Below are positions 17,452 to 25,575 of a stretch of DNA of 41,653 nt, one piece after another. Each line of letters opens with the position of its first letter. Position 1 is the stretch's first letter. The notes beneath the pieces are model-generated. The model did no database searches and had not been told where the DNA came from. It worked only from the letters and a program-made list of their open reading frames with translations. Made by a program: the position numbers and the translations under genes. The DNA is from Deltaproteobacteria bacterium UBA2409 (GTDB lineage Bacteria; Bdellovibrionota_C; UBA2361; DDRT01). Location: positions 44,337 through 85,989 of the forward strand of contig DDRT01000005.1 of assembly GCA_002343185.1 (NCBI GenBank), read 5' to 3'.

Positions 17452-18722
17452 GCGATCTAAGTGCACAACTAACTGATCTCAATACAAGAGCTGCAACTTT
17501 AACTGGACAAGATAGCTCTATACCTGAGGCTACAAGGCTAATGCAGTCTTTGGGTCATCAGTTTCGACTTGAAAAAGCTAGCTCATATAATGAAATTCAG
17601 ATGGAGATAAGTAGAAAACTTAGTAATGGTGGTACCGTAGACGAAGTCATAGCTTATCTTAAGGGGCTATATGAGGCAGGTAAGGATATAAAACTCCCTG
17701 CTGGATCAAAATTTGATGAGATAAAAGAAGAATCAGGTGATAATTGGAAAAAATATTTTCTAGCAAAAGCTGCAGGTGAGATGCTAGGCGAGATTGGGCG
17801 ACCGACGAACGGAGCTGTTCAGTCTCAGTTTCAGAAAGTTACTGAGCCTCTGATTAACCAACTTAAAGATTATAACGATAAAAAGGCAGATGTAGATAAC
17901 TACTCTAAATTAATAGCTGACCTAGGAGCCAAATCATTTGCTGATATTGCAGAGCTAAGAACTTATCTTGAAGAGCTAGGCAGTACCTCGACTGATGAAA
18001 GTGTAAAAAGAGTTGTAGCCCAGGTAATTGGTGAGATCGATAGTGGGGCAGGTGAAATGACTGATGCAGAAGCTAATACGATCGGTAACACCCCAGGGAT
18101 GCCATCAAATGCACCTGATTCAAATAGAGTTGCAATACATAATAGAATTATTGAACGTGTGAAAACCGAGCTAGGAAACTTAAAATCAAGCGCGGAATCG
18201 GAGATGAAAAAAGCTGATGAGGCTCTAAAAGGAACCTTTCTTGCTGTTGGAAGTATTAAATCCCAGGAAGAGGCCGTAATTGCTGCGGATCTAGTAAATC
18301 TGAAGGCACTTGTTGACTCTGTTGAGAAGCGAACTACTACAATTGGCTCATCAAATTCTTCACCAGGCAGGACTACGCCTCCAACTAATTCGGGTAATGC
18401 CGAACTTGAAGCTGCTTGGAAAAAGCTAGAGATTGAGATCGATTTTGCAACTGGAAAAGTTACTAAACTTTCTTCTACTTCACCATTATATATAGGTGGC
18501 CTACGGGAAGGTGATACGATTCTCTCCTTTAATGAAGTAAGAGAAAAATATTCAAGCTCTGATATAGCTTCTGTAAGCTTCGAGCAACCAGGAACAGTCA
18601 ATCAAAGACGTGCTGATGCTCAAACTGTGGCACTGGCCTTCTCAAAGGGTTATTTAGCCTATGTAAGATATAAGAGAGACGGAGAGGATGGGAAGAGTTT
18701 TGAATTAATTCCAAAGCTCTAG
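17448..18722 (+). CDS. helical protein with a PDZ-like C-terminal domain
   Basis: The 424-residue protein is mainly charged helices over residues 1-310, with a Ser/Pro/Thr linker near 300-320 (SSPGRTTPPTNS). From about residue 328 it has a PDZ-like domain: EIDFATGKVTKLSSTSPLYI followed by GGLREGDTILSFN. The SPLYxGGLREGDxILSFN pattern is the classic PDZ carboxylate-binding loop region (compare SPAAxAGLxxGDVILxVNG). No protease triad is present. It is the second PDZ-like protein in the block and the last gene before a 117-base gap. A recruiting or substrate-binding role is inference. Confidence 0.5.
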   Translation: MSDLSAQLTDLNTRAATLTGQDSSIPEATRLMQSLGHQFRLEKASSYNEIQMEISRKLSNGGTVDEVIAYLKGLYEAGKDIKLPAGSKFDEIKEESGDNWKKYFLAKAAGEMLGEIGRPTNGAVQSQFQKVTEPLINQLKDYNDKKADVDNYSKLIADLGAKSFADIAELRTYLEELGSTSTDESVKRVVAQVIGEIDSGAGEMTDAEANTIGNTPGMPSNAPDSNRVAIHNRIIERVKTELGNLKSSAESEMKKADEALKGTFLAVGSIKSQEEAVIAADLVNLKALVDSVEKRTTTIGSSNSSPGRTTPPTNSGNAELEAAWKKLEIEIDFATGKVTKLSSTSPLYIGGLREGDTILSFNEVREKYSSSDIASVSFEQPGTVNQRRADAQTVALAFSKGYLAYVRYKRDGEDGKSFELIPKL

Positions 18723-18804
18723 CGAGTCGCGTAGCAATCCATGGCTAACTGTACAGTCTAAGCATCTGAATTCAAACACTAAAAAGCTATAATTAACATT
18801 ATCC

Positions 18805-18833
18805 TTGAATTTTGGATTTAGTCACAATATCTT
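18805..18833 (+). promoter_or_regulatory. sigma70-type leaderless promoter of the gluconokinase-like gene
   Basis: TTGAAT (18805-18810), a 17-base spacer and TATCTT (18828-18833) are followed by only six bases before the ATG at 18840. The predicted first transcribed base is the A of the start codon. No Shine-Dalgarno site is present. Confidence 0.6.
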
Positions 18834-18839
18834 ATCTGG

Positions 18840-19283
18840 ATGCTTATTTTAGTAATGGGTGTTCGTGGTGCAGGGAAAACTCCGCTAGCTCAGGAGCTTG
18901 CATCCGTGATGGGTTATAAGTTTATCGATTCAAGTGAGCTTTACTCAGAATCAATTATTAAAAAGCTTAATAATCAAGAAATGCCCGATGAAATCGAAAG
19001 AAAAGAGTTTTTATCAAAAGTTAAAGCCGCATCTTCTAAGGCATTAATTGGCGCTGAAAATGTGATTCTCTCATGCCCTGCGCTTAGAGAGAAAGATAGA
19101 GTAGAGATCTTGAGTGATGGAGATTTTTTTAAGATCATATATCTGGAACATGACTCCGAAAATCAACAACAATCTAAAAGCTTGGAACCTCCTTTGGATG
19201 CTATTAAAGTAAAAGCAGCACTACCGATACAAACCCAAGTTGATATTGTTTTACAGAATTTAACCTTGCAGTTTGCTGCTTAA
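18840..19283 (+). CDS. degenerate gluconokinase/shikimate-kinase-like P-loop protein
   Basis: The 147-residue protein begins MLILVMGVRGAGKTPLAQEL, with a P-loop GVRGAGKT (7-14). Its N-terminus is nearly the same as the true gluconokinase at 27154-27639 (MLILIMGVAGSGKS). The middle also aligns (VILSCPALREKDR against VLACSALKEKYR). After that the lid segment of gluconokinases, RKSHFMNPKLLDSQLEILEE in the paralogue, is missing and replaced by a short Gln/Ser-rich linker. It is therefore likely not an active gluconokinase. It may bind ATP, regulate, or act on another substrate. Its stop overlaps by four bases with the convergent gene at 19280. Confidence 0.6.
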   Translation: MLILVMGVRGAGKTPLAQELASVMGYKFIDSSELYSESIIKKLNNQEMPDEIERKEFLSKVKAASSKALIGAENVILSCPALREKDRVEILSDGDFFKIIYLEHDSENQQQSKSLEPPLDAIKVKAALPIQTQVDIVLQNLTLQFAA

Positions 19284-19603
19284 GGAGTCTGCTCAGGTAC
19301 TCTAGCACAATCCCATGACCTTGCGTAATCTTTAGGCAATGAACTGAATCTTGTTAAATCTATCAAATCGGTGAGCTTGCCACTAGTAATCCCAACAACT
19401 CTCTCCAAAAATAAACCACTTGTAGATGCATACTCGGCTAAGGCTTCAAGTGTTGGATATTCGACTATATGCATATGCCTACATGTTGTTATAGAGGAAC
19501 TGCCGATGATTGCAGCTGAACCTCTATGGGTTGCTAATGCTTCTAGTATCTGATTGTCTCCTCTGGTTAATACTGAGGAGCTAACTTCCTTTACACTTGT
19601 CAT
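19280..19603 (-). CDS. small hypothetical protein
   Basis: The 107-residue protein has no family I recognise. It contains two small-residue-rich segments, TRGDNQILEALATHRGSAAI and then GSSSITTCRHMHIVEY, and no signal peptide or membrane segment. I start it at the ATG at 19603. An in-frame TTG at 19612 overlaps a likely -10 box (TACAAT on the minus strand, 19612-19617) that stands eight bases before the ATG. It lies between two sugar-metabolism genes and converges on the degenerate kinase. Whether it is expressed cannot be judged. Confidence 0.4.
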   Translation of the reverse strand: MTSVKEVSSSVLTRGDNQILEALATHRGSAAIIGSSSITTCRHMHIVEYPTLEALAEYASTSGLFLERVVGITSGKLTDLIDLTRFSSLPKDYARSWDCARVPEQTP

Positions 19604-19696
19604 GAACTCCAATTGTACTCGATAAGCAGATCTTAAAGAAGCGATTTCGGCATTAAAAAGGTATCTTAAAAGAAAAATTTCATTAAAATATGAGTT

Positions 19697-20728
19697 ATGA
19701 CTGGCCCATCGACCGCACCGAATATTGAAGTATTTTACGATTGTGAGCGTCAGATCGACCTAGGTGAAGGGGCTCTGGCAATAAGCCATGACGATGGAAC
19801 TTCCTTCGGATTCGTAGATCTTTCACTTGGTAACATCTATCTCTTTGAATCTGGTGAGGTCATTAGTCTAAGAAGAGGCAGAAACAACCTGATAGCATCT
19901 CGTGACCCAAATGGCATTCCTTCTATGATTGGTACAATCGCTCAAGGTTCCGAGCGAAATGAGCTTATAGTTGCATGTGATAGAGGTATCTATAGCCTAA
20001 ATACTCTCAGCCTTAAGCTAAAACTGATCTGTCACCCAGAAGCAGATAGAGAAGCATTAGGAGTAAGATACAATGATGGAAAAATATCTCCTGATGGATT
20101 TTTAATTGTAGGCTCAATGTATAAATCACCAGAACTTAGGGATCAAAATCCAGACTCAGGGCATCTATGGGCAATTAATACATTAACTGGCAACTCATCG
20201 ATTATTGCTTCAGATCTGAATATTCCAAACGGTCTTGTTTGGGAGGTTGGTAATGAAAACTTTTTTTATCATATTGATACACCGACTAGATCTATCGTCC
20301 GGTATCGATATCAACCTGGTGTTCTTGAGTTAGAAAAACCACCCTTTATTTCTGATCCAACTGTGATTGCTACCATTGAAGAAAGAGCTGGTCTTCCCTC
20401 ATGGCCTGATGGAATGACAGTAAGCTCAACTGGAATTGCAGTGGTAGGCTTATATGAAGGTAAAGGTCTATGGCTAGTTGATCTAAAAAATCCTGAGAAT
20501 CAAAAAATAATCGATTTACCCGTTAGACAGGTCACAAACGCAGTATTCATAGATGATACTCTTTATGTAACTACTGCCGATGAAGGGATGAAATATAAAG
20601 AACAGGGTCTCGAGCCTCAAGCTGGGAATGTATTTAGACTTAAGATCAATGGGCTGTCTGCCCCTCAATACTCGGTAGCTGGAGTGAGTACGATGTCGTA
20701 TCCTTCAAATCCTAGATTCTACGGATAA
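19697..20728 (+). CDS. SMP-30/gluconolactonase-family lactonase
   Basis: The 343-residue protein is a six-bladed propeller lactonase of the SMP-30/gluconolactonase/LRE family, which opens sugar lactones such as glucono-1,5-lactone. The family marks are in order: LGEGAL (E24, metal ligand), RYNDGKISPDGFLIVGSM, GHLWAINT, IPNGLVWE (metal-ligand Asn), FYHIDTPTRSIVRYRY and SWPDGMTV (metal-ligand/catalytic Asp). No signal peptide, so it acts in the cytoplasm. A TAAAAT box (19684-19689) lies seven bases before the ATG, so the mRNA may be leaderless. It sits with a glucose dehydrogenase-like gene and gluconokinases, which supports gluconolactone as substrate. Its last 24 bases overlap the end of the convergent mannose-6-phosphate isomerase gene. 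Confidence 0.85.
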   Translation: MTGPSTAPNIEVFYDCERQIDLGEGALAISHDDGTSFGFVDLSLGNIYLFESGEVISLRRGRNNLIASRDPNGIPSMIGTIAQGSERNELIVACDRGIYSLNTLSLKLKLICHPEADREALGVRYNDGKISPDGFLIVGSMYKSPELRDQNPDSGHLWAINTLTGNSSIIASDLNIPNGLVWEVGNENFFYHIDTPTRSIVRYRYQPGVLELEKPPFISDPTVIATIEERAGLPSWPDGMTVSSTGIAVVGLYEGKGLWLVDLKNPENQKIIDLPVRQVTNAVFIDDTLYVTTADEGMKYKEQGLEPQAGNVFRLKINGLSAPQYSVAGVSTMSYPSNPRFYG

Positions 20729-21775
20729 CTTCTCTGCCCCGATAAAAAGAGTCATATCACCTGATGTTTGAAAGGTTCCCTTTGGTATTACTAGAGCATC
20801 CCCTTCTCTCAGAGCATGGCAACCTAACATTCCATTGCCGCTTGTAACTATTCCCAATGAAGTAGAGTCGATGGTTACCCTTGAGTCTCCAGTTAGCATA
20901 GCAACGTTGAACTCAGGGCAATCATAAACACAAGAGTCCTCTTTGTCTCGCGTTGTATAAATACCTTTAGCATCCATATCAAGGAATCTTAGAAAATTCT
21001 CTGAGTCAATAAACTTAGGAGTGAGCCCACATCTGATCACATTATCAGAATTTGCCATACATTCTATTAGCTCACCTGAAATATACCCATGAGGTACATT
21101 TGCAGGTGTATATATAGCTTCTCCCGGTTTAAGGGTTACTAAATTTAAAAAAAACATCAGGGGCAATCCCACATCATCTGCAGAATAACGTGTACAGCTT
21201 TCTATAAAAATCTCTTCTAGTTCAGTTGTGATGCCTTGAGCCTTCAATCTGTCTAGTAAAATTCTTACTGCAGGAGCTCGATTCTCGTGACGAATAACTT
21301 GTTTAATCATTCCTTCTCGATCTGATCTGCCTGCAACTAAAGCCAATAATTCAGGGTAGCGATTTAATGTGTCAGAAAAATCAGCCTTAAATCCATGAAA
21401 AAGTCTAACAGTAGTTAAAGCAATTCCAATCTCAGGTTTATGATTAGAATCCGGATAATGTGAAGGATCAGCCTTATGTAGCTCTTCGGCTGTCCTTTTA
21501 TCTGGATGCATCTGTATGCTTAAGGGCTCATTAACAGAAAGCACCTTCATCAAGAATGGATAATCTTCAGGATTTATAGATGAGTGCTTGGGCTTAGAAG
21601 GAGCAGAAGGATGAAATCCGATCCAAAGCTCCGCATAAGGTTTAGTTTCATCTATCTCTTCAGGCAGTAGTTTAGCAACTAAAGATTTGCTCCCGATTTT
21701 GCCCCAAGGGTAGTTCATCGCAGAACATACTAATGGAATTGGCTCGCTGTTAAATTGATCTTGACTTACTAACAT
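20705..21775 (-). CDS. manA: mannose-6-phosphate isomerase, class I
   Basis: The 356-residue enzyme interconverts mannose-6-phosphate and fructose-6-phosphate. Type I features are clear: MNYPWGKIGSKS near the N-terminus, PYAELWIGFHPSAPS, the zinc ligands Gln and His in LSIQMHPDKRTAEELH, Glu in HKPEIGIAL, and His plus the catalytic Arg in ANVPHGYISGELIECMANSD and VIRCGLTPKF. The length is near that of shorter bacterial ManA proteins. The start overlaps the upstream FGGY kinase gene by 26 bases, so it is the last gene of a three-gene operon with that kinase and a hydroxyacid dehydrogenase. Confidence 0.93.
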   Translation of the reverse strand: MLVSQDQFNSEPIPLVCSAMNYPWGKIGSKSLVAKLLPEEIDETKPYAELWIGFHPSAPSKPKHSSINPEDYPFLMKVLSVNEPLSIQMHPDKRTAEELHKADPSHYPDSNHKPEIGIALTTVRLFHGFKADFSDTLNRYPELLALVAGRSDREGMIKQVIRHENRAPAVRILLDRLKAQGITTELEEIFIESCTRYSADDVGLPLMFFLNLVTLKPGEAIYTPANVPHGYISGELIECMANSDNVIRCGLTPKFIDSENFLRFLDMDAKGIYTTRDKEDSCVYDCPEFNVAMLTGDSRVTIDSTSLGIVTSGNGMLGCHALREGDALVIPKGTFQTSGDMTLFIGAEKLSVESRI

Positions 21776-23243
21776 AATTCATATGGCTTAAATATAACGA
21801 CTTCAGATTTGCTCTCATCTCAAGATAAGAGTTAAGTCTATCTTGATAAAAAGATGCCTCATCAGGTTCAATTACTATGCTTTCTTTCTCAGTATATTTT
21901 GATGCTTCACGTAAATTTTTAAAAACTCCAAGTTTAGTGAATCCCATTAGCGCACTGCCAAGCATTCCTGCTTGAGGAGTTGAGACTAGTCGAATAGGCA
22001 GATTCAAGACTGATGCTAGTATTCTCATCCATTCCTTATGATCTGATCCGCCACCGCCGAGCCTGAGTTCGTTGATATCGACGCCAGAAGATCTAAGAGC
22101 ATGAAGAACGAATGCAAATGAGTAGGCAACGCCCTCTAATAGACTTCTGGCAATATCAGCTTTAGTATGATGTGGCCTTAGACCAATAAAAACACCTGAA
22201 GCAATATTGCCGATATCAAAATCTCGTTCTCCAGTAAAATATGGGAAAGAGCAGATTCCATTGGCTCCAGGTTTTGAATGAAGTGCCATATCAAGTAGCT
22301 TATAGAAGCTGATATCTGAGAAGAGTTCGGAAAACCAACTAAATCCTAAAATCGCATTGTTAATTCCTGAGCCATTAAAATAAGTTCCTTCGAAAACAGG
22401 ACATGATTGCACCAGGCCTGAGGAGTCTTCAATAGGTCTATCCATTGCAACCCTCAGCATTCCTGAAGTTCCAAAGTTGCCGATTGCAATTCCATGTTGT
22501 AATCCACTTAAAGCAACTCCTAAGGCTGCTCCATCGTAAACGCCTAAGAGAACAGGAGTCTGAAGATCAATGCCAAGCTCAGTGGCTAATGATTTTCTAA
22601 TAGGTGCTGTATATGTGTCACCCTGATTAACCATTGGAAACTGTTCGGTCTTAAGTTCAAGTTGTTCCAGTAGCTTCATTGACCACGTCTTACTGTTTAT
22701 ATCAAATAATTGAAATGCATTAGCAGTACTTAGATCAGTTACCGATTCCCCTGTGAAATGCTGCATAATGAATGATTTTGAGCAGAGAAATCTACAAGCT
22801 TGATTAAATATCTGTGACTCGTTTTTCTTGAGATATACAAGCCTGCTTAATGGATACTGAAATAGGGGAGGGCATCCAGTTATGCGATAGACCTCATCTT
22901 TATCGAATTCATTCAAAAATTGTTGATACGTCCCTTGTGCTCTTGTGTCAGCAAAGGATGATATGCCTGTAATTGGTTTATTGTTCTCATCTAAAAGAAT
23001 TAGCCCAAATTGGTACGATGCTAAAGCGATTAACTTAACTTTGCCCTCATTGCCAAGAATCGCCTCCTTGCAGGCATCATTGATCAGTGTGATTAGTTGA
23101 GAAGGATTATGTTCTGCTTTACCACTTGAGTCTCTATCTAAGGAAAATGCACGCTTGGCAACATGAAGAATTTTACCAGTTTGATCTACTAACCCAGCTT
23201 TTAGATTAGTAGAACCAACATCAAGTGTTAGGACTAGTGCCAT
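21750..23243 (-). CDS. FGGY-family carbohydrate kinase, gluconokinase-like
   Basis: The 497-residue protein is a FGGY sugar kinase. It has the N-terminal phosphate-binding loop LTLDVGSTNLKAGLVD (5-20) and SFADTRAQG with the substrate-side Asp. A segment ITGCPPLFQYPLSRLVYLKK follows, and then the ATP-side signatures GNFGTSG and ELRLGGGGSDHKEWMRILAS (about residue 400) and TPQAGMLGSALMG. The ITGCP and DTR surroundings look more like gluconokinases than xylulokinases, and the neighbours fit, but substrate cannot be fixed by eye. It overlaps the upstream dehydrogenase gene by ten bases and the downstream manA by 26. Confidence 0.8.
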   Translation of the reverse strand: MALVLTLDVGSTNLKAGLVDQTGKILHVAKRAFSLDRDSSGKAEHNPSQLITLINDACKEAILGNEGKVKLIALASYQFGLILLDENNKPITGISSFADTRAQGTYQQFLNEFDKDEVYRITGCPPLFQYPLSRLVYLKKNESQIFNQACRFLCSKSFIMQHFTGESVTDLSTANAFQLFDINSKTWSMKLLEQLELKTEQFPMVNQGDTYTAPIRKSLATELGIDLQTPVLLGVYDGAALGVALSGLQHGIAIGNFGTSGMLRVAMDRPIEDSSGLVQSCPVFEGTYFNGSGINNAILGFSWFSELFSDISFYKLLDMALHSKPGANGICSFPYFTGERDFDIGNIASGVFIGLRPHHTKADIARSLLEGVAYSFAFVLHALRSSGVDINELRLGGGGSDHKEWMRILASVLNLPIRLVSTPQAGMLGSALMGFTKLGVFKNLREASKYTEKESIVIEPDEASFYQDRLNSYLEMRANLKSLYLSHMNYVSKSRSI

Positions 23244-24235
23244 GCCCTGACTCTTACATCAGGATTCGCTAGAGTTCCTGGTAGTTTTTTTTCAACAAAA
23301 AATTTTCTCATATCTGAAACCATTGTATCACCCATTCCTTTAAGAGATTCATATGAATAGCCCCCTAGATGAGGGAGAACTACAGTACGTGGTGCCTTTA
23401 GAATTCTGTGATTTCCATCAATTGGCTCACCTTCCACAACGTCTGTTCCATAGCCTCCTATATGACCAGACTCTAAGAGCTCAATCAGTGATGTTTCATC
23501 TAAGCATTCTCCTCGTGTGGTATTGATAATAATTACACCTTTTTTGGTAGTAGTGAGCCTATCCTTGTTAAGTATCCGGAGAGTTTCATTATTGAGAGGA
23601 CAATGTAGAGAGATAACATCTGAAACTTTTAAAAGCTCCTCTAGTGAAACCTTTTCAACTCCACGGACTTCAAGTTGCTCCTTTGTTCTTGCTGGATCAT
23701 ATCCTAAAACATTCATTCCAAAGCCGTTCTTTAGAATCTGGCCAGTGTAAGATCCTATTGCTCCTACACCGATTAACCCTACCGTTTTCCCCTTGAGCTC
23801 TAGTCCCATAAGAGTTGCTCTCGATGCCCACAAACTATCACGAACTAGTCTATCACCCTCAACAACTCTTCTTGCAACTGACATAAGAAGGGCAACTGCA
23901 AGTTCTGCAACAGATGCTTGCTCAACTTGCCATGAAACTTTACTCACTGGGATACCGAGCTCAGTGCAGGTTACTAAATCCACATTATCACATCCAACAC
24001 CATGCCTCGTGATTATTTTTAGTTTGGGAAGCGCCTTAAGGACCTCCTTTGAAAATACTGGGGTAACGCTAGCTATGATTCCATCTAGATCTGAGAGCTC
24101 TTCAGTAAATATTGATAAATCTGACCCAGAATCAATTTGGTGACGGGAAACTTTAGAGAATTCCTCGAGCTGGGATATGTGCTCCAAAAACAGCTTTCCG
24201 AATGAGCTTGAGTTAACTATACCAATATTAACCAT
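23234..24235 (-). CDS. D-2-hydroxyacid dehydrogenase (NAD-dependent)
   Basis: The 333-residue protein belongs to the D-isomer 2-hydroxyacid dehydrogenase family (phosphoglycerate dehydrogenase, glyoxylate and 2-ketogluconate reductases). The nucleotide loop is GLIGVGAIGSYTG (about 154-166). The catalytic Arg is in INTTRGECLDE, the Glu in DVVEGEP and the His in VLPHLGGYS. RHGVGCDNVDL is the usual substrate-side loop. There is no ACT domain, so serine biosynthesis is less likely. Beside gluconate kinases, 2-ketogluconate or a related ketoacid is a reasonable substrate, but this is inference. It is the first gene of the kinase-manA operon and has its own leaderless promoter. Confidence 0.85.
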   Translation of the reverse strand: MVNIGIVNSSSFGKLFLEHISQLEEFSKVSRHQIDSGSDLSIFTEELSDLDGIIASVTPVFSKEVLKALPKLKIITRHGVGCDNVDLVTCTELGIPVSKVSWQVEQASVAELAVALLMSVARRVVEGDRLVRDSLWASRATLMGLELKGKTVGLIGVGAIGSYTGQILKNGFGMNVLGYDPARTKEQLEVRGVEKVSLEELLKVSDVISLHCPLNNETLRILNKDRLTTTKKGVIIINTTRGECLDETSLIELLESGHIGGYGTDVVEGEPIDGNHRILKAPRTVVLPHLGGYSYESLKGMGDTMVSDMRKFFVEKKLPGTLANPDVRVRAWH

Positions 24236-24242
24236 ACCGGAG

Positions 24243-24271
24243 TCTATACGAACATCTTAGAGCTAGGTCAA
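24243..24271 (-). promoter_or_regulatory. sigma70-type leaderless promoter of the hydroxyacid dehydrogenase-kinase-manA operon
   Basis: On the minus strand TTGACC (24266-24271), a 17-base spacer and TATAGA (24243-24248) are followed by seven bases and then the ATG at 24235. Both boxes match the consensus at five of six positions. Transcription is expected to start at or next to the A of the ATG. Confidence 0.7.
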
Positions 24272-24285
24272 GTAAAGGCCAATCT

Positions 24286-25509
24286 TTAAAAATGCTCTGC
24301 AACTGCTACTACTGGTTTAATATAAGTTGGATCCGACGCCGCAGCTGTGATTTCCTTTGGATCGAAAGGAACTCCTAATGTTAATAATTGGTTGAGGTAT
24401 CCAGGATTTAGATTTTGTACTCGAGCCATTACAATTGGAAAATCTAACCAGTCCTCTGGTCCAGCATTAACTGTAGCAAACTGAGATACGTCTCTTAGAA
24501 CCTGATTTCGTTTTAGTTCTTTCGACTGAGGTAGCTGACCGGGAGAGGTGTTACTCCCATGTGGGATACTCAGTGTTCCGATTACTCCCATGTTATCTGC
24601 AGCAAGACTCCAAAGCTCACTTGCCACGTCACTTCCGCTGCCATCAAAAATAAGACTAAACGGACCATTTTCATTTCGAACAGCGGTAACATAATCATTA
24701 GATGTAATGTCTATCCTTCGATAGGTTCCACCTAACATATTTACCAACCGTGCCTTTAGGGAGTCTTCTGGTAGGGTGTCAACAACTGTGACGCTGTGAT
24801 CAAGTGAACGTAAAACCATCAAAGCGGACTGACCGATACTTCCTGCTCCTATTACCAGAGTATTTAACTTTTCTTGAAGTGGGAGATTCAGAGTTACTTC
24901 CTGATCAAATACTGAGAATCTATTATCGGCGCTGGATATTTTATTAGACCTTTCAAGAAGTAGCGCTCGAATATTCTTGATTACACAAGTTACGCCGTCT
25001 CCAAGGACATAATGCTCTGGATTTACTTCTCCATTTGGAATAAGAACCAATTGTTCGATAGGAACTGATCTTAAATAGGTAAGAGCACCATCTTGTCTAA
25101 ACATTCCAAATTCATGCCAATTATCTGGATCGTGAAAACGGTCAGGTCTTTTTGCTAGCAGGGAATCAGGATCTACATCATCATTTGGCATCCTGATCTT
25201 TACCATCACACGATCGCCAATTTTAAACGGGCAAGAATTGTTATTTAGATCATCTGCCAGATCCACGATTTCACATACTGCTTCATGACCTGTTACTAAT
25301 ATCGGACTATCTAATCTTGGAGCCCCGTGGGTTCCAGCATCGAGACCTTTATCAGTGGCACAGAGAGCTACATATAGTGGACGAACTCGTGCGTGACCCG
25401 GTGCAAGATCTGCTAGACGTGAAGCAGATACATCTCTTAAACCTACTCTTGCCTCAGTAAGATCGAAGTCAACTGTAATAGCCGGAAATTTTGAATGCTC
25501 AGGAGCCAT
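24286..25509 (-). CDS. zinc-type glucose 1-dehydrogenase-like enzyme (MDR family)
   Basis: The 407-residue protein is a medium-chain dehydrogenase resembling archaeal-type glucose dehydrogenases. Visible marks are VALCATDKGLD (catalytic-zinc Cys region), LVTGHEAVCEIVD (His-Glu), FKIGDRVMVK, and DGALTYLRSVPIEQLVLIPN, which matches the family's DG....Y......L..IP. The NAD(P) loop is VIGAGSIGQSALMVL. The four-cysteine structural zinc site common in alcohol dehydrogenases is not evident. The likely reaction is glucose to glucono-1,5-lactone, which the nearby SMP-30 protein would open. The start carries an AGAGGT Shine-Dalgarno site and a leader of about 20 bases. It is separated by 66 bases from the HAD gene upstream. 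Confidence 0.7.
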   Translation of the reverse strand: MAPEHSKFPAITVDFDLTEARVGLRDVSASRLADLAPGHARVRPLYVALCATDKGLDAGTHGAPRLDSPILVTGHEAVCEIVDLADDLNNNSCPFKIGDRVMVKIRMPNDDVDPDSLLAKRPDRFHDPDNWHEFGMFRQDGALTYLRSVPIEQLVLIPNGEVNPEHYVLGDGVTCVIKNIRALLLERSNKISSADNRFSVFDQEVTLNLPLQEKLNTLVIGAGSIGQSALMVLRSLDHSVTVVDTLPEDSLKARLVNMLGGTYRRIDITSNDYVTAVRNENGPFSLIFDGSGSDVASELWSLAADNMGVIGTLSIPHGSNTSPGQLPQSKELKRNQVLRDVSQFATVNAGPEDWLDFPIVMARVQNLNPGYLNQLLTLGVPFDPKEITAAASDPTYIKPVVAVAEHF

Positions 25510-25521
25510 TTATACCTCTTT

Positions 25522-25565
25522 GGATAATTTATCCAGAGTATAGGATTAGAAATGTAGCTAAGCAA
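25522..25565 (-). promoter_or_regulatory. promoter and palindromic operator candidate of the glucose dehydrogenase-like gene
   Basis: On the minus strand TTGCTT (25560-25565), a 17-base spacer and TATACT (25537-25542) precede the gene. Just downstream of the -10 box is a perfect 13-base palindrome, GGATAA-T-TTATCC (25522-25534), positioned like an operator over the transcription start. It could equally form a small hairpin in the leader. Confidence 0.5.
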
Positions 25566-25575
25566 GTTAATGCAA

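Noticed and set aside
17963..18601. 212-codon open frame on the minus strand
   Set aside because: It is fully inside the PDZ-like gene and is Ser/Phe-rich as expected of a shadow frame.
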